This document shows, piece by piece, positions 23,577-35,823 of a stretch of DNA of 64,000 bases. Origin of the DNA: Siphonodentalium dalli (lineage: Eukaryota > Mollusca > Scaphopoda > Gadilida > Siphonodentaliidae); NCBI GenBank assembly GCA_032622095.1, contig CP136063.1, forward strand, positions 150,033,379 to 150,097,378. Reading direction: 5' to 3'. The stretch's first letter is position 1. Each line of letters begins with the position of its first letter. The notes below the pieces were generated by a model that was given only the letters and a program-made list of their open reading frames with translations, was not told the DNA's origin and searched no databases. Both the position numbers and the translations under genes were made by a program.

Positions 23577-23708
23577 TTTGATGTAGTTGAGATATTGCTC
23601 TGGCTTTGCAGAATGAGCCTCCTTAGTTAATGACATCACAGATCTGACAACATTTGTTGTGTTATCATAAACTGGATCGTTGTTTCTGTCACCTGAAGAA
23701 TTTTCAGC
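23577..23708 (-). CDS. PTK2: FAK exon: start of FAT domain with Tyr-x-Asn site
   Basis: Acceptor TTCTTCAG, donor GTCAGT; 44 codons in phase 0. It encodes AENSSGDRNNDPVYDNTTNV, then VRSVMSLTKEAHSAKPEQ and YLNYIK. The motif VYDNTTNVV corresponds to the vertebrate VYENVTGLV at Tyr925, a Grb2 SH2 binding site; the Y-x-N signature is kept. The rest is helix 1 of the focal adhesion targeting bundle. Confidence 0.94.
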
Positions 23709-24204
23709 CTGAAGAAAGATGTAAGCACAGATAAATATTTACTGCTACACAGGAATACAATAACTAGAATCAAGTCAAAACGGTGTTCGTGGGGCATAAG
23801 AACAAGGTTTATAGACTGTGTGATGATCATTTTTCATAATCGACACTCTCACTTTGATAGAAGTTTGAGTGCAAAGTTCTTCCAAATTTCTGCAATATTT
23901 AGATAGAACATTTCTGAGAAAAAATGATGCATATTAAATTTTATTTTCAGGGACTGGTAATGAGCATAGACATTTTATTTACAATGTTTTATCCCAAGCA
24001 CCTTTAATTCTTCCATTACTGAACATATTTTTCATTCAGTTATAAAATTATACACTTGATATGTCTATTATTTGTTTGGAGTGGTATTTTGATATTACAC
24101 ATACAGAAGATATAGGATATTCAGAGAATAAGTTCTAAGGTATTAGACCTTTTTGTTGAACTGATTATTTGAACATAACCGAAGGGAACTACACACCAGC
24201 AAGT

Positions 24205-25302
24205 ATTTGTGCCAGTGCATTCTCTTATAAGAGAATGTACTGGCTTACAAGGTCAACGTAAATATTGTTAGGCCAATGCATTCTCTTATATATGTGAGGC
24301 TCCCAATGGGATACTCGCATATATATATACAAGAGCATCGCTAGGGCGTGGCAAAATACGCCCTTTAGCCATTTCGAATTGTACTATCGCAAAATAAGAT
24401 AATACTTTGAGCTTACATTTAAAGAAAATCTGATATACCCCTAATTTCAATGCCAAAATGTGGTCAAATTCTAAGTCGAAAAATGGCCATAACTCATGTA
24501 AAAATAATTAGACAGAACCTATATTCAAACTTGGCATGTAGTTTTAGCTGGGAAATACACATACCAGCTTTGGTTCAGCTCAAATAATAAAAACTGGAGT
24601 TATCGGTCGGAAACCAAAATGTTATGAAATTGGTCAAATTCTAAGTTGAAAAAGGGCCGTAACTCATGTAAAAATAATTGGACGGAACCCATATTCGAAA
24701 TTGGCCTGTATCTTTAGCTGGGAAATACACATACCAACTTTGGTTCAGATAAAATAATCCAAACTGGAGTTATTGGTCGGAAACTAAAAATATTAACAGA
24801 CGGTCAAATTCTAAGTCGAAAAAGGGCCGTAACTCATGTAAAAATAATTGGACGAAACCCATTTTCTAACTTGGCCTGTATCTATAGCTGGGAAATACAC
24901 ATACCAACTTTGGTTCAGATCAAATATTCCAAACTGGAGTTATCGGTCGGAAACCAAAAATGTTAACACGGTAAAATCCTAAGTCGAAAAAGGGCCGTAA
25001 CTCATGTAAAAATAATTGGACATAACCCATATTCGAACTTGGCCTGTATCTTTACCTGGGAAATACACATAACAACTTTGGTTCAGATCAAATAATCCAA
25101 ACTGGAGTTATCAATCGGAAACCAAAAATGTTAACGGACGGACGGACGGACAGACAGACAGATGGACGGACGGACAGACGGACGGACGGACAGACAGACG
25201 GACGGACAGACTGAAAACATAATACGACCTTTTTTCAAAAAGGGCGTATAATAAGAGAATGCATTGGCACAACGTTTTCAGGAAGCTCCAGTCATGGAAG
25301 GG
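24205..25302. mobile_element. Family-1 MITE split by a younger 0.9-kb repeat
   Basis: The left hairpin part (about 24205-24330) and the right end (25250-25302, ending CCAGTCATGGAAGGG before TTAA at 25303-25306) belong to one family-1 MITE. Between them sits a 0.9-kb tandem-unit repeat element. The left terminal repeat is not recognisable. Confidence 0.75.
24330..25250 (+). repeat. Repeat element of ~165-bp tandem units with (GACG)n tail
   Basis: Four degenerate units contain AAAAAGGGCCGTAACTCATG, GGGAAATACACATACCAAC and CAAACTGGAGTTATCGGTCG. The units are followed by a run of GACGGACGGACAGACAG (about 25130-25215) and then CAAAAAGGGCGTATAA. The left edge GGGCGTGGCAAAATACGCCC forms a small hairpin resembling the right edge. 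No protein can be read. Confidence 0.75.
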
Positions 25303-25306
25303 TTAA

Positions 25307-27694
25307 TCAACAAAAGGTTAACTTAAGACATCAGGATCGTCATGACGAAATTTGTGTTGAGTCAATCTATCTGGAATGTTCTTCTGACAGATTCAACTTC
25401 TTAATGAAAGGGTCAACTTGGAGAGGAAATAATGTCTTATATTACAGCCAATGGAGCAACAAGGAATGCAGAAAGTGTAAATGTTTGAGTAATACCAGAG
25501 GTCAACCCGGTGAGCCATATGAAATTTGGGATCAATGATCAGTCAGATGAGAAATGTTAGCTGTTGGACATGCTGAGGGATATAGTCATGCAAAGAGTAA
25601 AATCCAAGATGGCTACTGGCCATGTTTTTCAACTAAATTCAGAAAAAATTGATAACTCCCATCCAGAGGCCACCCAAAAGATCCATATGAAGTTTTTTGG
25701 TGATGGTCAGATGAGGGATGTGGCCTGAAGGTGTGCCACAGGATTTAATCATGCAATGACTAAAATCCAAGCAGCCATGTTTTTCATTGAAATTCCCAAC
25801 GAGAGGTCACCCCAGATGATCCATGACTTTTGGTGAAGATTGGTCAGTGATGTGGCCTGTAGTGTGCGCCAAAAGATTTTGTCATGCAAAGAGTAAAATC
25901 AAAGATGGCTGCCAGTTGCCATGTTTTCGTCTGTAAATTTTCAAAACATTTTGCCAACAATTGTGAGCTGCACCGTGTGCCATTGGATTCAAATGTGAAA
26001 TCCAAGATGGCCACTGGTGACCATGTTTTTGGGAAAATATGACAAGCTTCCATCTAGAGGTCACCCAGAGAATTCATCTGCAGGATGTGCCAATTAAAGG
26101 ATTTATTCATGCAAAGAGTATATACAAACTGTCTGCCGGCGGCCATGTTTTTCAACAAAATTCAGAAAAATTGGATAGCTTCTATCGAGAGGTCACCCTG
26201 AAGATTTTTATGAAATTTTATGATGAACAAATGAGGGATGTGGCCAATAGGGAGTGCCAAAGGATTTAGTCACGCAAGTGTAAAATCAAAGATGGCTGCT
26301 GGTGGCCATGTTTTTGATTGAAAATGAAATTTGATAGCTCCCATTTAGAGGCAATCCCAAACATGCCTGTAAATTTTCAAACATTCTCCAATAAATGCGT
26401 GCTGCAGGGTGTGCCGATGGATTCAAATTTGAAATCAAAGATGGCTGCTGACAGCCATTTTTAAAAATGAATTTCAGACAGGGGATAATGTCATACCTTA
26501 CAGTCAATGGAGCGAAAAGGAATGCCCAAAATTTAAATGTTTAAGTAATTTTTTAGGTCAACTCGGCAGGCCATATGAAATTTGGGATCAATCGGAAGAG
26601 AATTAATGATTATAGGGTCTGATGAAGGATTTAGTTGCTCTAGGGATCCAAATAAAAGAAGGGGGCAGAATAAATGTAGGGAGTGGAAAATATCTCAAAA
26701 TTAAATAAGAGTAGGGGCGGAATAAAAGTAGGGGTGGGAAAACATGTAAAAATTAAATGAATGAAACTAAAATCAAACAAAAACCAGTTTTTGATCAAAT
26801 TATCTAATGAAAGTGTGAATGACACTGTAGCTCAACTTGGAGAGGAGATAGTTTCATGTGTTACAGTCAATGGAGTGATTACAAATACGGAAAGGTGAAA
26901 TGTCTAAGTAATACTAGATATCAACATGAAGAGATATACTATATAAAACAAAAAATCTAAGACGGTCGCTTATGGCCAAGTTTTCCAATGAAATTCAAAA
27001 CATTTGATAGCTCCCATCTATTGGTCACCCCGAAGATCAATATGAATATGAGGGATGTGGTCTGTAGGTGTGCTAAAGGATTTAGTCATGCAAAGAGTAA
27101 TATCCAAAATGGCTGCCGGTCCTTGGCAAATGATTTAGTCATGCAAAGAGTAAAATCCAAGATGGCTTCCAGCGGCCTGTTTTTTTGCCGAATGACCCAA
27201 AAATGACTCCATCCCATTACATGTCAATGTCAACAGCCATGACAAATTTCATAATGATCTGACCAAAGGTACGACCTGTAGCCCATGCCAAAGGATTTAG
27301 TAATACAAAGAGTAAAATCCAAGATGGCTGCCGGCGGCCATATTTTATGGCCGAATGACCCCCAAATGACTCGTTCCCATCTGCATGTCAATATTAACAT
27401 CCACAATAAATTTCATGACGTCCAAGATGGCCACTTGGGGGGGGGCCATGTTTTTTTATGCTAAATGACCCCAAAATGACTCATTCCCATCTACATGTCA
27501 ATGTCAACAGCCATGACAAATTTCATAATGATCCGACCAAAGGTACGACCTGTAGACTGTGCTGATGGAAATTGTTGATGGACAAAACTTTACAAAGTAA
27601 AGTTGAGCTAAAAATGGTAAGCTCCCATCTAGAGGTCACCCTGAGAATCCGTATGAAGTTTGGTGATGATCAGATTAGCGATGTGACTTGTAGG
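25307..27694 (-). repeat. GTTGAGCT-ended tandem repeat region, reverse orientation, continuing to 34074
   Basis: It consists of many units with AAAATCCAAGATGGCTGCC, GACTCATTCCCATCTACATG and GGTACGACCTGTAG. Its last unit is interrupted by the hAT transposon: the sequence resumes at 33972 and ends GTCAAGTTGAGCTAAAAATG (to about 34074). Single units are about 100-170 bp and strongly diverged. Confidence 0.75.
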
Positions 27695-29347
27695 TAGAGA
27701 TGGGCGGTATTGAAATTTTAAGCTCGGTATCGGTATCGGTAAATTTCCGTCGATTTACCGCGGTATCGGTACGGTAATCGGTATTGCTATTAAATTACAA
27801 AACAAGAGCCGAGATTTCCGGTAAATTCAAGTTTTTAACTGAACAATATACATGTATGTATATATAATAAATGCCCATGCATTTACTACATTCTTGAGTC
27901 ATCTTGACAACAGCTAAACGAGGCAACAAAATGTCGTCGCGCCGCTTTCGAAAAGAATAAGAGTTTGCATCATTGCATGGTTTCAATATCTATACGCCGT
28001 ATACGGGTCAATTTCGTCACATTTTCGTGCGTGAATAGAATTGTGAGTAGTAATTGGCATAGTATGGGATTACTAGTAGATATGACAGCACCCAATGTTC
28101 ATGTTTGAACTGAGACTCAGAGAGATAACTCTAAGATGCCAATTATTTCGTTGAATAATGAATATTACTTTTACGAAATAACGGGCATTTAAAGATTTAC
28201 ACCACAAGGCTCAAACTTCGCAAAACGTATCAGAATTTAAGAAATGATAAACGCAGGGTGCGTGAGCTTGGGGGAGGCGGATGTCACTGTACAATGTACA
28301 TATATATTAGTCAGCACAAAAAAACACCTGTCGTATTTAATCCCAGATAATGATATTGCCAATGCGTGGGTGTTAACATCAGTTACAAAAGGTTTGTGCT
28401 GTTTAGTGTCTCGGGTGGGAACCTGATATTTCATCACAACAGAGAGAACGAGCTGAAGACAGAAATGTGATCGATCGTAGCCTCGCAGCAGGAATCTGGT
28501 ATTATCCCATAACAAAGAGCAGTTTCCCATAACAAAGAGCAGTTACGCCAGTTAACATATAGTTAAGAATTAATTTCGATCATGAACACAAATATTTCAG
28601 AAACTGTTAACAGTGGCCTAAATCTGGGTACCACGCACCACCAGCGTGTATTTCAATTTCGGCTAATTTATGCATGACCTAATGGTTGCATGACTTTCGC
28701 GGCTTTCTCTGCAAACGGCACTCCTCACATAACTATTCATTAAGTAAGAGATTAAAACTGAATTCTAATAACGACTTGTGTTATTAACAGAAACAAGGTT
28801 CAAACACCTTACAAAGTGTTCATGCTACGTCGTGGTGTCAGTAAAATCATTCTTATTGATTTTCTGTAATCTGCAGTATTGTCTGTGGTACGTAACGAAT
28901 ACGTCAATTCGATATCCTTACTTTTGTGTGAATTTAGAGTTGTCCTCCCTGCATCGGGTTACGACTCACCAACATGATTCAATTAGAAATAGAACCGCTT
29001 CAGTTTTAGTTAATAGTTATGATTCAGTATAAATGAATGACTTGACAAGTTGACCTTATTACTGTTTTAAAATATACAATGGCCCTGAATTTCAGTTTAA
29101 TGGGAGCAAATGTTTTGACATTTTGAAAAAATGAAAATGTTTAATATTCAATTCTTTATAACTTTATATAATTAGGTGTTTGGCAATTTTGTCCTATAAT
29201 TGCTCAAGCAAAGAATCCAAGGAAATATGCAATATGGATAATTGGATATTAACTTATTATGGTCAGTATACATCAATACATGCCATTGAGTGGTAACTGG
29301 TAAGTATATATTGTCATGCACCGAAACACTTATAGCCCCGTTCTGTT

Positions 29348-31039
29348 TTACTGATGTTCATACTTCAATCTCAAGTTGTGGTTCAAGAAAACTAACTGTT
29401 CTGCGTGCGCTGGTTTGAGATTGCACCTCCTGTCAGAAATAACCAGACCGGCTTTGCTAAAAATTCTTTCGCTAGGTACTGAGGTGCTGGGAATTCCCAG
29501 GTATAATCGAGCGAGTGTTGCTATGTTGGGAAATTTAGCGTGATTGGTTCTCCACCAATCGAATGGACATTTGGCGGTGTCAATCAGTGGCTCTCCGAGA
29601 TATCGGTCAACCTCATATTGTATGACAGCTTTAAGTTCTTCCTTTCCCTGTAATATAACATTACTTCCTTGTTTCTCGGCAACTTTCACTTTCTTTTTGA
29701 ACAGTCCCCAAAAATCTCGTTTCGTTTCCTTGGCTGTCTGGCTGGTATTTGGTTCACTTGTGCTTTTGGATTCTATAGCCACATTTTCATTTTCATTTAC
29801 ATTGTTTACACTTTCTAGATGATCCCGTTTCTGAATATCCTCCTTAGCTTCAACAGCTCTTTCCACAAGTAATACTCTGGCAGACTTTTTCTCACTATCT
29901 GAAAATGCAAAATGCTTAAAGCGGGGGTCAACTGCTGTTGCAATATAGAATAGTTTATTACTTTCGTAGTTCGGCCAGCGTTTTTGAATATTTGAAATTA
30001 TAGTGTCCCCGAAGCTGTTTAAATCGACCAATCTCATCTCCTCGCAGAGTGTATTCAGTACCGGAATTACAAGCGATAAAGTGGCATATCGAGTTGCCGA
30101 CATAATAGTGGTTGCCTCATCAAATGGTCTGAGAACCTTAACATACTCCTCGGCTGTGTTCCACTCATACCCGTTCAGGTTAGTGACTTTTGGTAAAGAA
30201 GCAATAACCGCGTTCAGTGGTTTCTTCTGTTCAACTAACCTCTCGAGCATATGGTATGTAGAGTTCCAGCGTGTTTCGGACCTGGTCTTGAGCTTATGCT
30301 GAGGCATCTTCATTGTTGTTTGCATTTCAGATAGTAAATATGCCGACTTTGCGGAGTGGTGGAAATGGGACACAATATTTTGACATTTGCTGATGACATT
30401 TTGAGCTCCACTAAATTCTTTCAGGCCATCTTTGATCACGAGTTGCAATGTGTGTGCAAAACAGTTTAATGGAGTGTATTGATCTGGGAGCAAGCGACAT
30501 GCTGCCTGGATGTTGGCCGCATTGTCAGATACCACGTATATTTTGGTCTTCGTGTTTTCACCAGTCCATCGATTCATTGTGTTGATGAGTTCTCTCGATA
30601 TGTTTGCGGCAGAGTGACTTTCTGGCATGTGGGCAACATCCAGGCAGAAATCTCGCAACTGAAAATCTGTTGTTATAAAGTGACCTGTCACTGCCATATA
30701 TGCCTCATTGGCTCGAGATGTCCAGTGATCCGTGGTTATGCTGACCATATCCACCATTTCAAGTTGTTGTCGGATATCCATTTTTAATTCATTGTACATC
30801 TTTGGTATTAGTGTTGTCCTCAAATCTTTCCGTGTTGGCAATGGGTAGCATGGTTGAGCCCAGTCTGCAAACGCTTTGAAGCCAGGATCTTCTACGATTG
30901 ACATTGGCTGCATGTCCATTGCCACCATTTCAACAATTTTCTTATTCCCTTGGATGGTTCGAGAATCCCTCTTTTCCCACCTGTCAACCCGACTCATGTA
31001 CTGCTCGACTTTCCGTTGCTTTGGGCCAGTGACTTCCAT
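29348..31039 (-). CDS. hAT transposase exon 2 (ZBED-like), RNase H-fold and dimerisation domain
   Basis: The exon is 563 codons plus stop, begins right after acceptor ATTTCAG, and joins exon 1 in phase 0 for a 638-residue protein. Numbered within this exon, the first catalytic Asp is in ITTDHWTSR (about 104) and the second in VVSDNAANI (about 172). An RWNSTYHMLERL motif follows in the middle. The C-terminal hAT dimerisation region contains WWRTNHAKFPNIATLAR, LGIPSTSVPSERIFSKAG (SER at about 523-525) and FLNHNLRLKYEHQ. No frameshift or stop is seen. Domesticated ZBED genes share this layout, but terminal repeats and target duplication show that this is a transposon. Confidence 0.92.
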   Translation of the reverse strand: MEVTGPKQRKVEQYMSRVDRWEKRDSRTIQGNKKIVEMVAMDMQPMSIVEDPGFKAFADWAQPCYPLPTRKDLRTTLIPKMYNELKMDIRQQLEMVDMVSITTDHWTSRANEAYMAVTGHFITTDFQLRDFCLDVAHMPESHSAANISRELINTMNRWTGENTKTKIYVVSDNAANIQAACRLLPDQYTPLNCFAHTLQLVIKDGLKEFSGAQNVISKCQNIVSHFHHSAKSAYLLSEMQTTMKMPQHKLKTRSETRWNSTYHMLERLVEQKKPLNAVIASLPKVTNLNGYEWNTAEEYVKVLRPFDEATTIMSATRYATLSLVIPVLNTLCEEMRLVDLNSFGDTIISNIQKRWPNYESNKLFYIATAVDPRFKHFAFSDSEKKSARVLLVERAVEAKEDIQKRDHLESVNNVNENENVAIESKSTSEPNTSQTAKETKRDFWGLFKKKVKVAEKQGSNVILQGKEELKAVIQYEVDRYLGEPLIDTAKCPFDWWRTNHAKFPNIATLARLYLGIPSTSVPSERIFSKAGLVISDRRCNLKPAHAEQLVFLNHNLRLKYEHQ

Positions 31040-32285
31040 CTGAAATGAAATGAAATAGTTTTATAGTAATATATATATATAGCTATATCAATATACGTAT
31101 TAAGTTTGACTATTAACGTATATTAGTATATAATATTACTACATGCAATGCATAAATCAATTGCATATTACAATTACATAATGCATAGAGCCATAGACCA
31201 AATGGCAAACAATACTAAATAAATTAATTTAAAGAAGAAAAGGAAATTAGGAAAAATACTTAACGATTGTTAAATTTGTTATTGTATGTATAAGTTATGA
31301 AATTAATAATTAGTGTAAACATATTTTTATTTCCGTACAGATTTGAATCATATCATATCATATCAGTCATAAAAGTTTTCCCAACCCGGGCCAACTATTC
31401 AGCTTCCATCTAATTTTACAGGTGGCGATATGTTATTATATCATCATAACAACAAGGAGAAAGAGCAGCTCAACCTGAGATTTTAGAGGCGAAAATATGT
31501 TAATTTCACACAAGAAGAACAAACCGATTAGCCGAAGAGGGAAGACAGTTAATTCCAATCTACATAGTTTTTATGAACCCTACTCTAAAACAGTTTTGGT
31601 ATCTCGTGGTGTCAGACTCATTGTTATTGCCTACTCCGTGGTACGCAACGATATCCTTACGTTCTTTGGTTTTAGAGTTGTCCTTCCTGTATTGGAACCT
31701 CATACCAGGTAACTTAAAAGCGACTGATATATAGAGTTATCCTCCTTTCACCCCCTGCATGGCAGTGCAACATGATCGCGTGATCTGCATGAGACGTTGC
31801 CATGGAGTCAAATTCTCCGTGACGTTGTTTAGAATGAAAGAAACGGAACGCTCAATCACCGAACGTCTCTGGTTCACTGTGGGTAATCTGACAAGACTGA
31901 CACAATGCTGTCATATAGCCAAACTTTGTTTGTCATTTAATAACTGAGTTATTACAGTTAATAAAGCAACTATAAAACTGTTCTAAAATGCGTGGATTGC
32001 GTGCATTCAATGTCATTCATATTGTGCACCGCCTGGGGATTTGGGAAACCTAAATTCAGTAATATGCAGTGCCGTATTTTTTAACAATTTTCTGGGAATC
32101 CATTCTCTTATTTTCAGAGTTCATAATTTCCTGTGTAAATCTACGCCGATTCTATGGAATCACTTACTTGTTTAATGAAGTGTTATCAGATTGGAAGGGG
32201 GTAGGTTGGAAAGCCTGGCCCATTTTATTTTATTTAAGGCAAAACAGACCCCGTCTCCCATGGATTGTAAGCATATATCACTTAC

Positions 32286-32510
32286 TTCTTTTGGTTTGAC
32301 ATCATGATCTGTAACGTCTGCAGCCATCTTCATTTGTTCCCACGTCTGCAAGAATTCTTTTTTGTGGTTATGCTGCAGGTGTTTTTTCAAATTGGACGTG
32401 TTACCTTGGTCTGCTAAGACCTTTTTCTTGCAGAGTGTGCACGTGCAAATTTTTTTGTTAGTTTCATCTCTTATGAAGAGATTTCTCCAGAGACTTTTTC
32501 TGTCGGCCAT
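32286..32510 (-). CDS. hAT transposase exon 1, BED zinc finger
   Basis: The exon encodes 75 residues from MADRKSLWRNLF to DVKPKE and ends at donor GTAAGT in phase 0. It contains a BED-type finger: CTLCKKK, then SNLKKHLQHNH supplying the histidines. BED fingers bind the transposon ends. The start is the Met closest to the finger; the open frame continues upstream to a Met at 32624, so a longer N-terminus is possible. The polypeptide continues in 29348-31039 after a 1.25-kb intron. Confidence 0.85.
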
Positions 32511-34093
32511 ATTTATTTGAGCTCGAAGCACTGGAAGCAGACGATCGAAACTTGCCATGCAGAGTTCAGTCCCCATTCTCTCATATATGCGAGGCTCCAT
32601 ATGGGGGACTGACTCAGACTGCATAATGTATAGGCCTATATAAGAATAAATATATAATGTACATGCACAGGGTCTTTATTGCTGCACCAACACAGATCGG
32701 GGTCAGATCATGTCATGCAATGGTTAATACTAAGACAGGAGTAGGCTTATATGTTGTCACAGACACTAAATTCAAAGGGGGGGGGGGGGGGTAATACATA
32801 GCGTAGCGAGGTGACTGAATAATGCCGGATATATCATATGTATCATACTGCATGGTGCCGCTGGTGACACATTGATATAGAAAGCCAGAAAGGTATCAAG
32901 TAAGTACTGGCAAGTTGGCAACTTGAGATGTGAGGGTTTAGGGTTAAATTTGACTAAAAGGTCGGTATAAGCCGATATCCGATATTTTTATCCCATATAC
33001 CGACATCACTAGTTCTAGTCCCGTATACTATGTAGTGTATACGTACTGTACAAACAAGACTTGATGCCTGATCCATAACATAAAAATCTTTGACTCAAAA
33101 AATAAATAAAAAAAAGCAGAAATATTTTCGTCATTTCGTGAACATAAATAGTAATTATAGTATAATCATCAGTATTCATCACGCATTCCCGCTTGAAGTT
33201 TCTCAGGAACTAAAAGAAAGGTGACTCAAATAGAAGGTCCAGTAAGTCGACCAAGACGACAAGGTTTAATATCTTAGTGAAAATCCGTGAAATAAGTCCA
33301 TGGATCCATGCAAGCTTCAATATGGCGAAGAGTCACTCCGCTGCAAAGTACATACGAAATACTACAACACACCGTTACGCTTGCATTGTCGGTGTCTTTG
33401 AAGTCGCCAAAGCCAAATTCTATATACGGACTGCCACCGCCCTAGTATTACACAATGTCACAATTATTATGTCAGTCAATTGTGGCATTGACGAGTAATG
33501 ACGACGTTACATCATACAGTGTCGCAATACGTTACAGTATTGATACAATATTTAGCGTGTATTGTGTATCTATTCTAACATGTGCATTTATTTGTTAGGC
33601 CCGCCCGTAACTAGGTCAGCCACCTGTGAGTGTTTATTCTTATGACACGCTCAAGGCCTGTCAAACTGATAACAGGTCACGGTCGGTCAGCTGACTAAGC
33701 TGAGTTCTTATCAATATCAATTGGATGGTGTTTTACCAGTCGGCAGTCGGGTTCTTGGTGATGGTCTGATGTTACGTATTTCAAGTATTTGTGTATAATG
33801 CTGAGATTAATTTAAATTAAAGAACCGAAGTTTATCGAGAAACTTTACTCAATTCAAAGACACAATTTCAGAACCGAAAATTCGGTATTGTTATTTTTCA
33901 TTCGGTACGGTAATTCGGTATTACGCTGATACCGATACCGCACGGTAAATACCGAGTACCGCCCATCTCTACTTGTAGGGTGTACTAAAGGAAATTGACG
34001 GATGCACGCATGCCAAGGATGGTGGATACGAACCAATAACAATAGCTCAGACTGCGTCAAGTTGAGCTAAAAATGGGACTAAAGAGTACTTAC

Positions 34094-34140
34094 TGCGAAC
34101 AAGAAACCAGCTCTATCGCTGTCACTGCTAACACTTTCAC
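34094..34140 (-). CDS. PTK2: FAK microexon (47 nt), Ser-rich linker
   Basis: Acceptor TTTTATAG, donor GTAAGT. With one base from the previous exon it reads SESVSSDSDRAGFLFA and ends in phase 0. Short length means the call depends on phase and splice-site agreement. The hAT transposon end (33971) is only about 120 bp downstream. Confidence 0.72.
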
Positions 34141-34433
34141 CTATAAAATAAAGTGTGTGTTCGTCTTGAGAGTTGTAATTTGTCAGTATATTAAGTTACT
34201 AGCACTTGTCCACTAATCCTCTTTGTCATAAATATAATGAAAATGTTAATATAAATAAAATGTTTAAACCAAACAAAGTGTTCAATATAATCTCACGCAA
34301 GTAGATGTTTTCATTAGAGTTTCATGGTATGACTAAAAACAATACGGATATTGTATCCAATTTATTATCATGATATGGGTAGATACTGACAATCATTTGA
34401 AAAAGGACACAAGAATAGTCAAAGGGTAGCGTC

Positions 34434-35821
34434 AATGGACCTATCCGTACGTCCCGCCCACCTGTAGACTGCATGGTTACTGTTACTACGCACCACAAGC
34501 CATCTCAATTCCGCTATCTCTTCAGTGCTAAAATAGCTTCTGATGAGAAAGAACTGTGTTGTTAAACGCCATGTAACACGATAATATAGCTTCGTTCTGA
34601 ATATCACGATTTTCAAGATACCTTTGTGTGTATATATGCAACATGTAAAAGTGACTGTCGTTAGATATAAACAAAAATAGAACCAGTTTTTAAACAAAAA
34701 CAGGTGTGATTGTTAGGCCACTTCCGATAAACAACAAAGATAGATGTTTAGGCATACGTTGAATCAAACGGTGTAAATGAAGCCATTATGAAACTTCAAT
34801 ATCAAATAGCAAATTTAATATCGAAGCTATACTAATGGTTCACACCTTGATGAAATAAGCCAAACAGGGGTGTACATGTGGTAATTAATCTATAATCCCT
34901 CTTTTGTCAAAATAAATATAACGATATCAGTTTACCATACACGAGCGTCCTGAATGAACCCTGGTGACATCAGGCCGGATGCAAAGGATTATCAAATAAT
35001 GGCCTTTTAAAATTCCACATCCTATATTTGCCGTAAATAAAGTACATTAAAGAAAACGCCGACTATCATGGAGTCAGTTACATGTTGCCATGTCGAGGCA
35101 ACAATGGCACAAAGTGAACTTTTTCGGTGAAGGTTGCGTGTATACACCGCGAAGCATGTGCAATGTGTGAAATTTCGTGTAATTCTCCTGGAAAACATCT
35201 GTTGATTCTCATTTACACGTACATTGTCGGAGGAAGCTTTAGATTCTCAAATGGATTCAGTAAGATCGACGTTCGCACGAGATCATACAGGTTAGTGTGA
35301 ACAGACATTCGAACTCAATATTACCACGATGTTATAACAGCAACAAATGTATACATTTACAACGAAAAACACTTCACATAAAACACATACTCGCGGCACA
35401 ATTAATATTCATAACGCATCATCGATCAGGACTACTATTTCCACGTTTTAGTCTGAAATCTGTTATATATAAATATTGAAATTTAAATAACACTAGGATC
35501 CGAGTGTGGTTGTTGGCATTGTTTAATCCAGCGTAAAGAGATGTCATAGTTACTTTTTTATTTAGGAAACCGAACTAAAACATGTATAAATATCGTTCGT
35601 CAACCGGACATGTTCCCCATGCACATATCAACACCATTGTAGCTTTTTAAGACATATTTTGCTCTCGTGTTCGTAAATTCCCTATAGCTTACAACTGTAG
35701 TCAGGGACTGGCTTGTGGTGCGATTCATATATCACTAGGCAGGCGTATGTCGCTCCGGGTTTAAGCTATTGGCTCATTGGCTATAATTGAAATTGGGGCG
35801 GTACCTACGGATAGGTCCATT
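34434..35821. mobile_element. 1.4-kb element with AATGGACCTATCCGTA terminal repeats
   Basis: The left end AATGGACCTATCCGTACG and the complement of the right end (TACGGATAGGTCCATT) are inverted repeats, followed inward by CCGCCC / GGGGCGG. No transposase is recognisable in 1388 bp. The right end abuts a TTAA of a family-2 MITE. I cannot define the target duplication. Confidence 0.65.
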
Positions 35822-35823
35822 AA

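Larger units (their letters stand above)
27695..33971 (-). mobile_element. Full-length hAT DNA transposon with intact transposase
   Basis: The element is bounded by 15-bp terminal inverted repeats TAGAGATGGGCGGTA (27695-27709 and complement at 33957-33971), followed on both sides by CGGTATCGGTATC-type subterminal repeats. It is flanked by a perfect 8-bp duplication CTTGTAGG at 27687-27694 and 33972-33979. An 8-bp target duplication and a TAGAG start are typical of hAT elements. Removing the element and one duplication restores the surrounding older repeat (GATGTGACTTGTAGG then GTGTACTAAAG). The single gene is read on the minus strand. It lies in FAK intron sequence between exons 34094-34140 and 23577-23708. 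Confidence 0.95.

Noticed and set aside
26039-27206. Several 60-76 codon frames with MAASGGHVF-like text
   Set aside because: They are frames through a degenerate non-coding tandem repeat; the same words recur in several frames and orientations with stops.
29544-30787. Plus-strand open frames of about 90-100 codons across the transposase
   Set aside because: They are antisense shadows of the hAT transposase exon.
34419-34697. Minus-strand frame at the 1.4-kb inverted-repeat element
   Set aside because: It spans the element boundary and shows no recognisable domain.
35252-35291. Possible plus-strand first exon (ATGGATTCAGTAAG ... CATACAG followed by GTTAGT)
   Set aside because: It has a plausible donor, but only 13 codons, no promoter evidence, and lies inside a transposon-like element.
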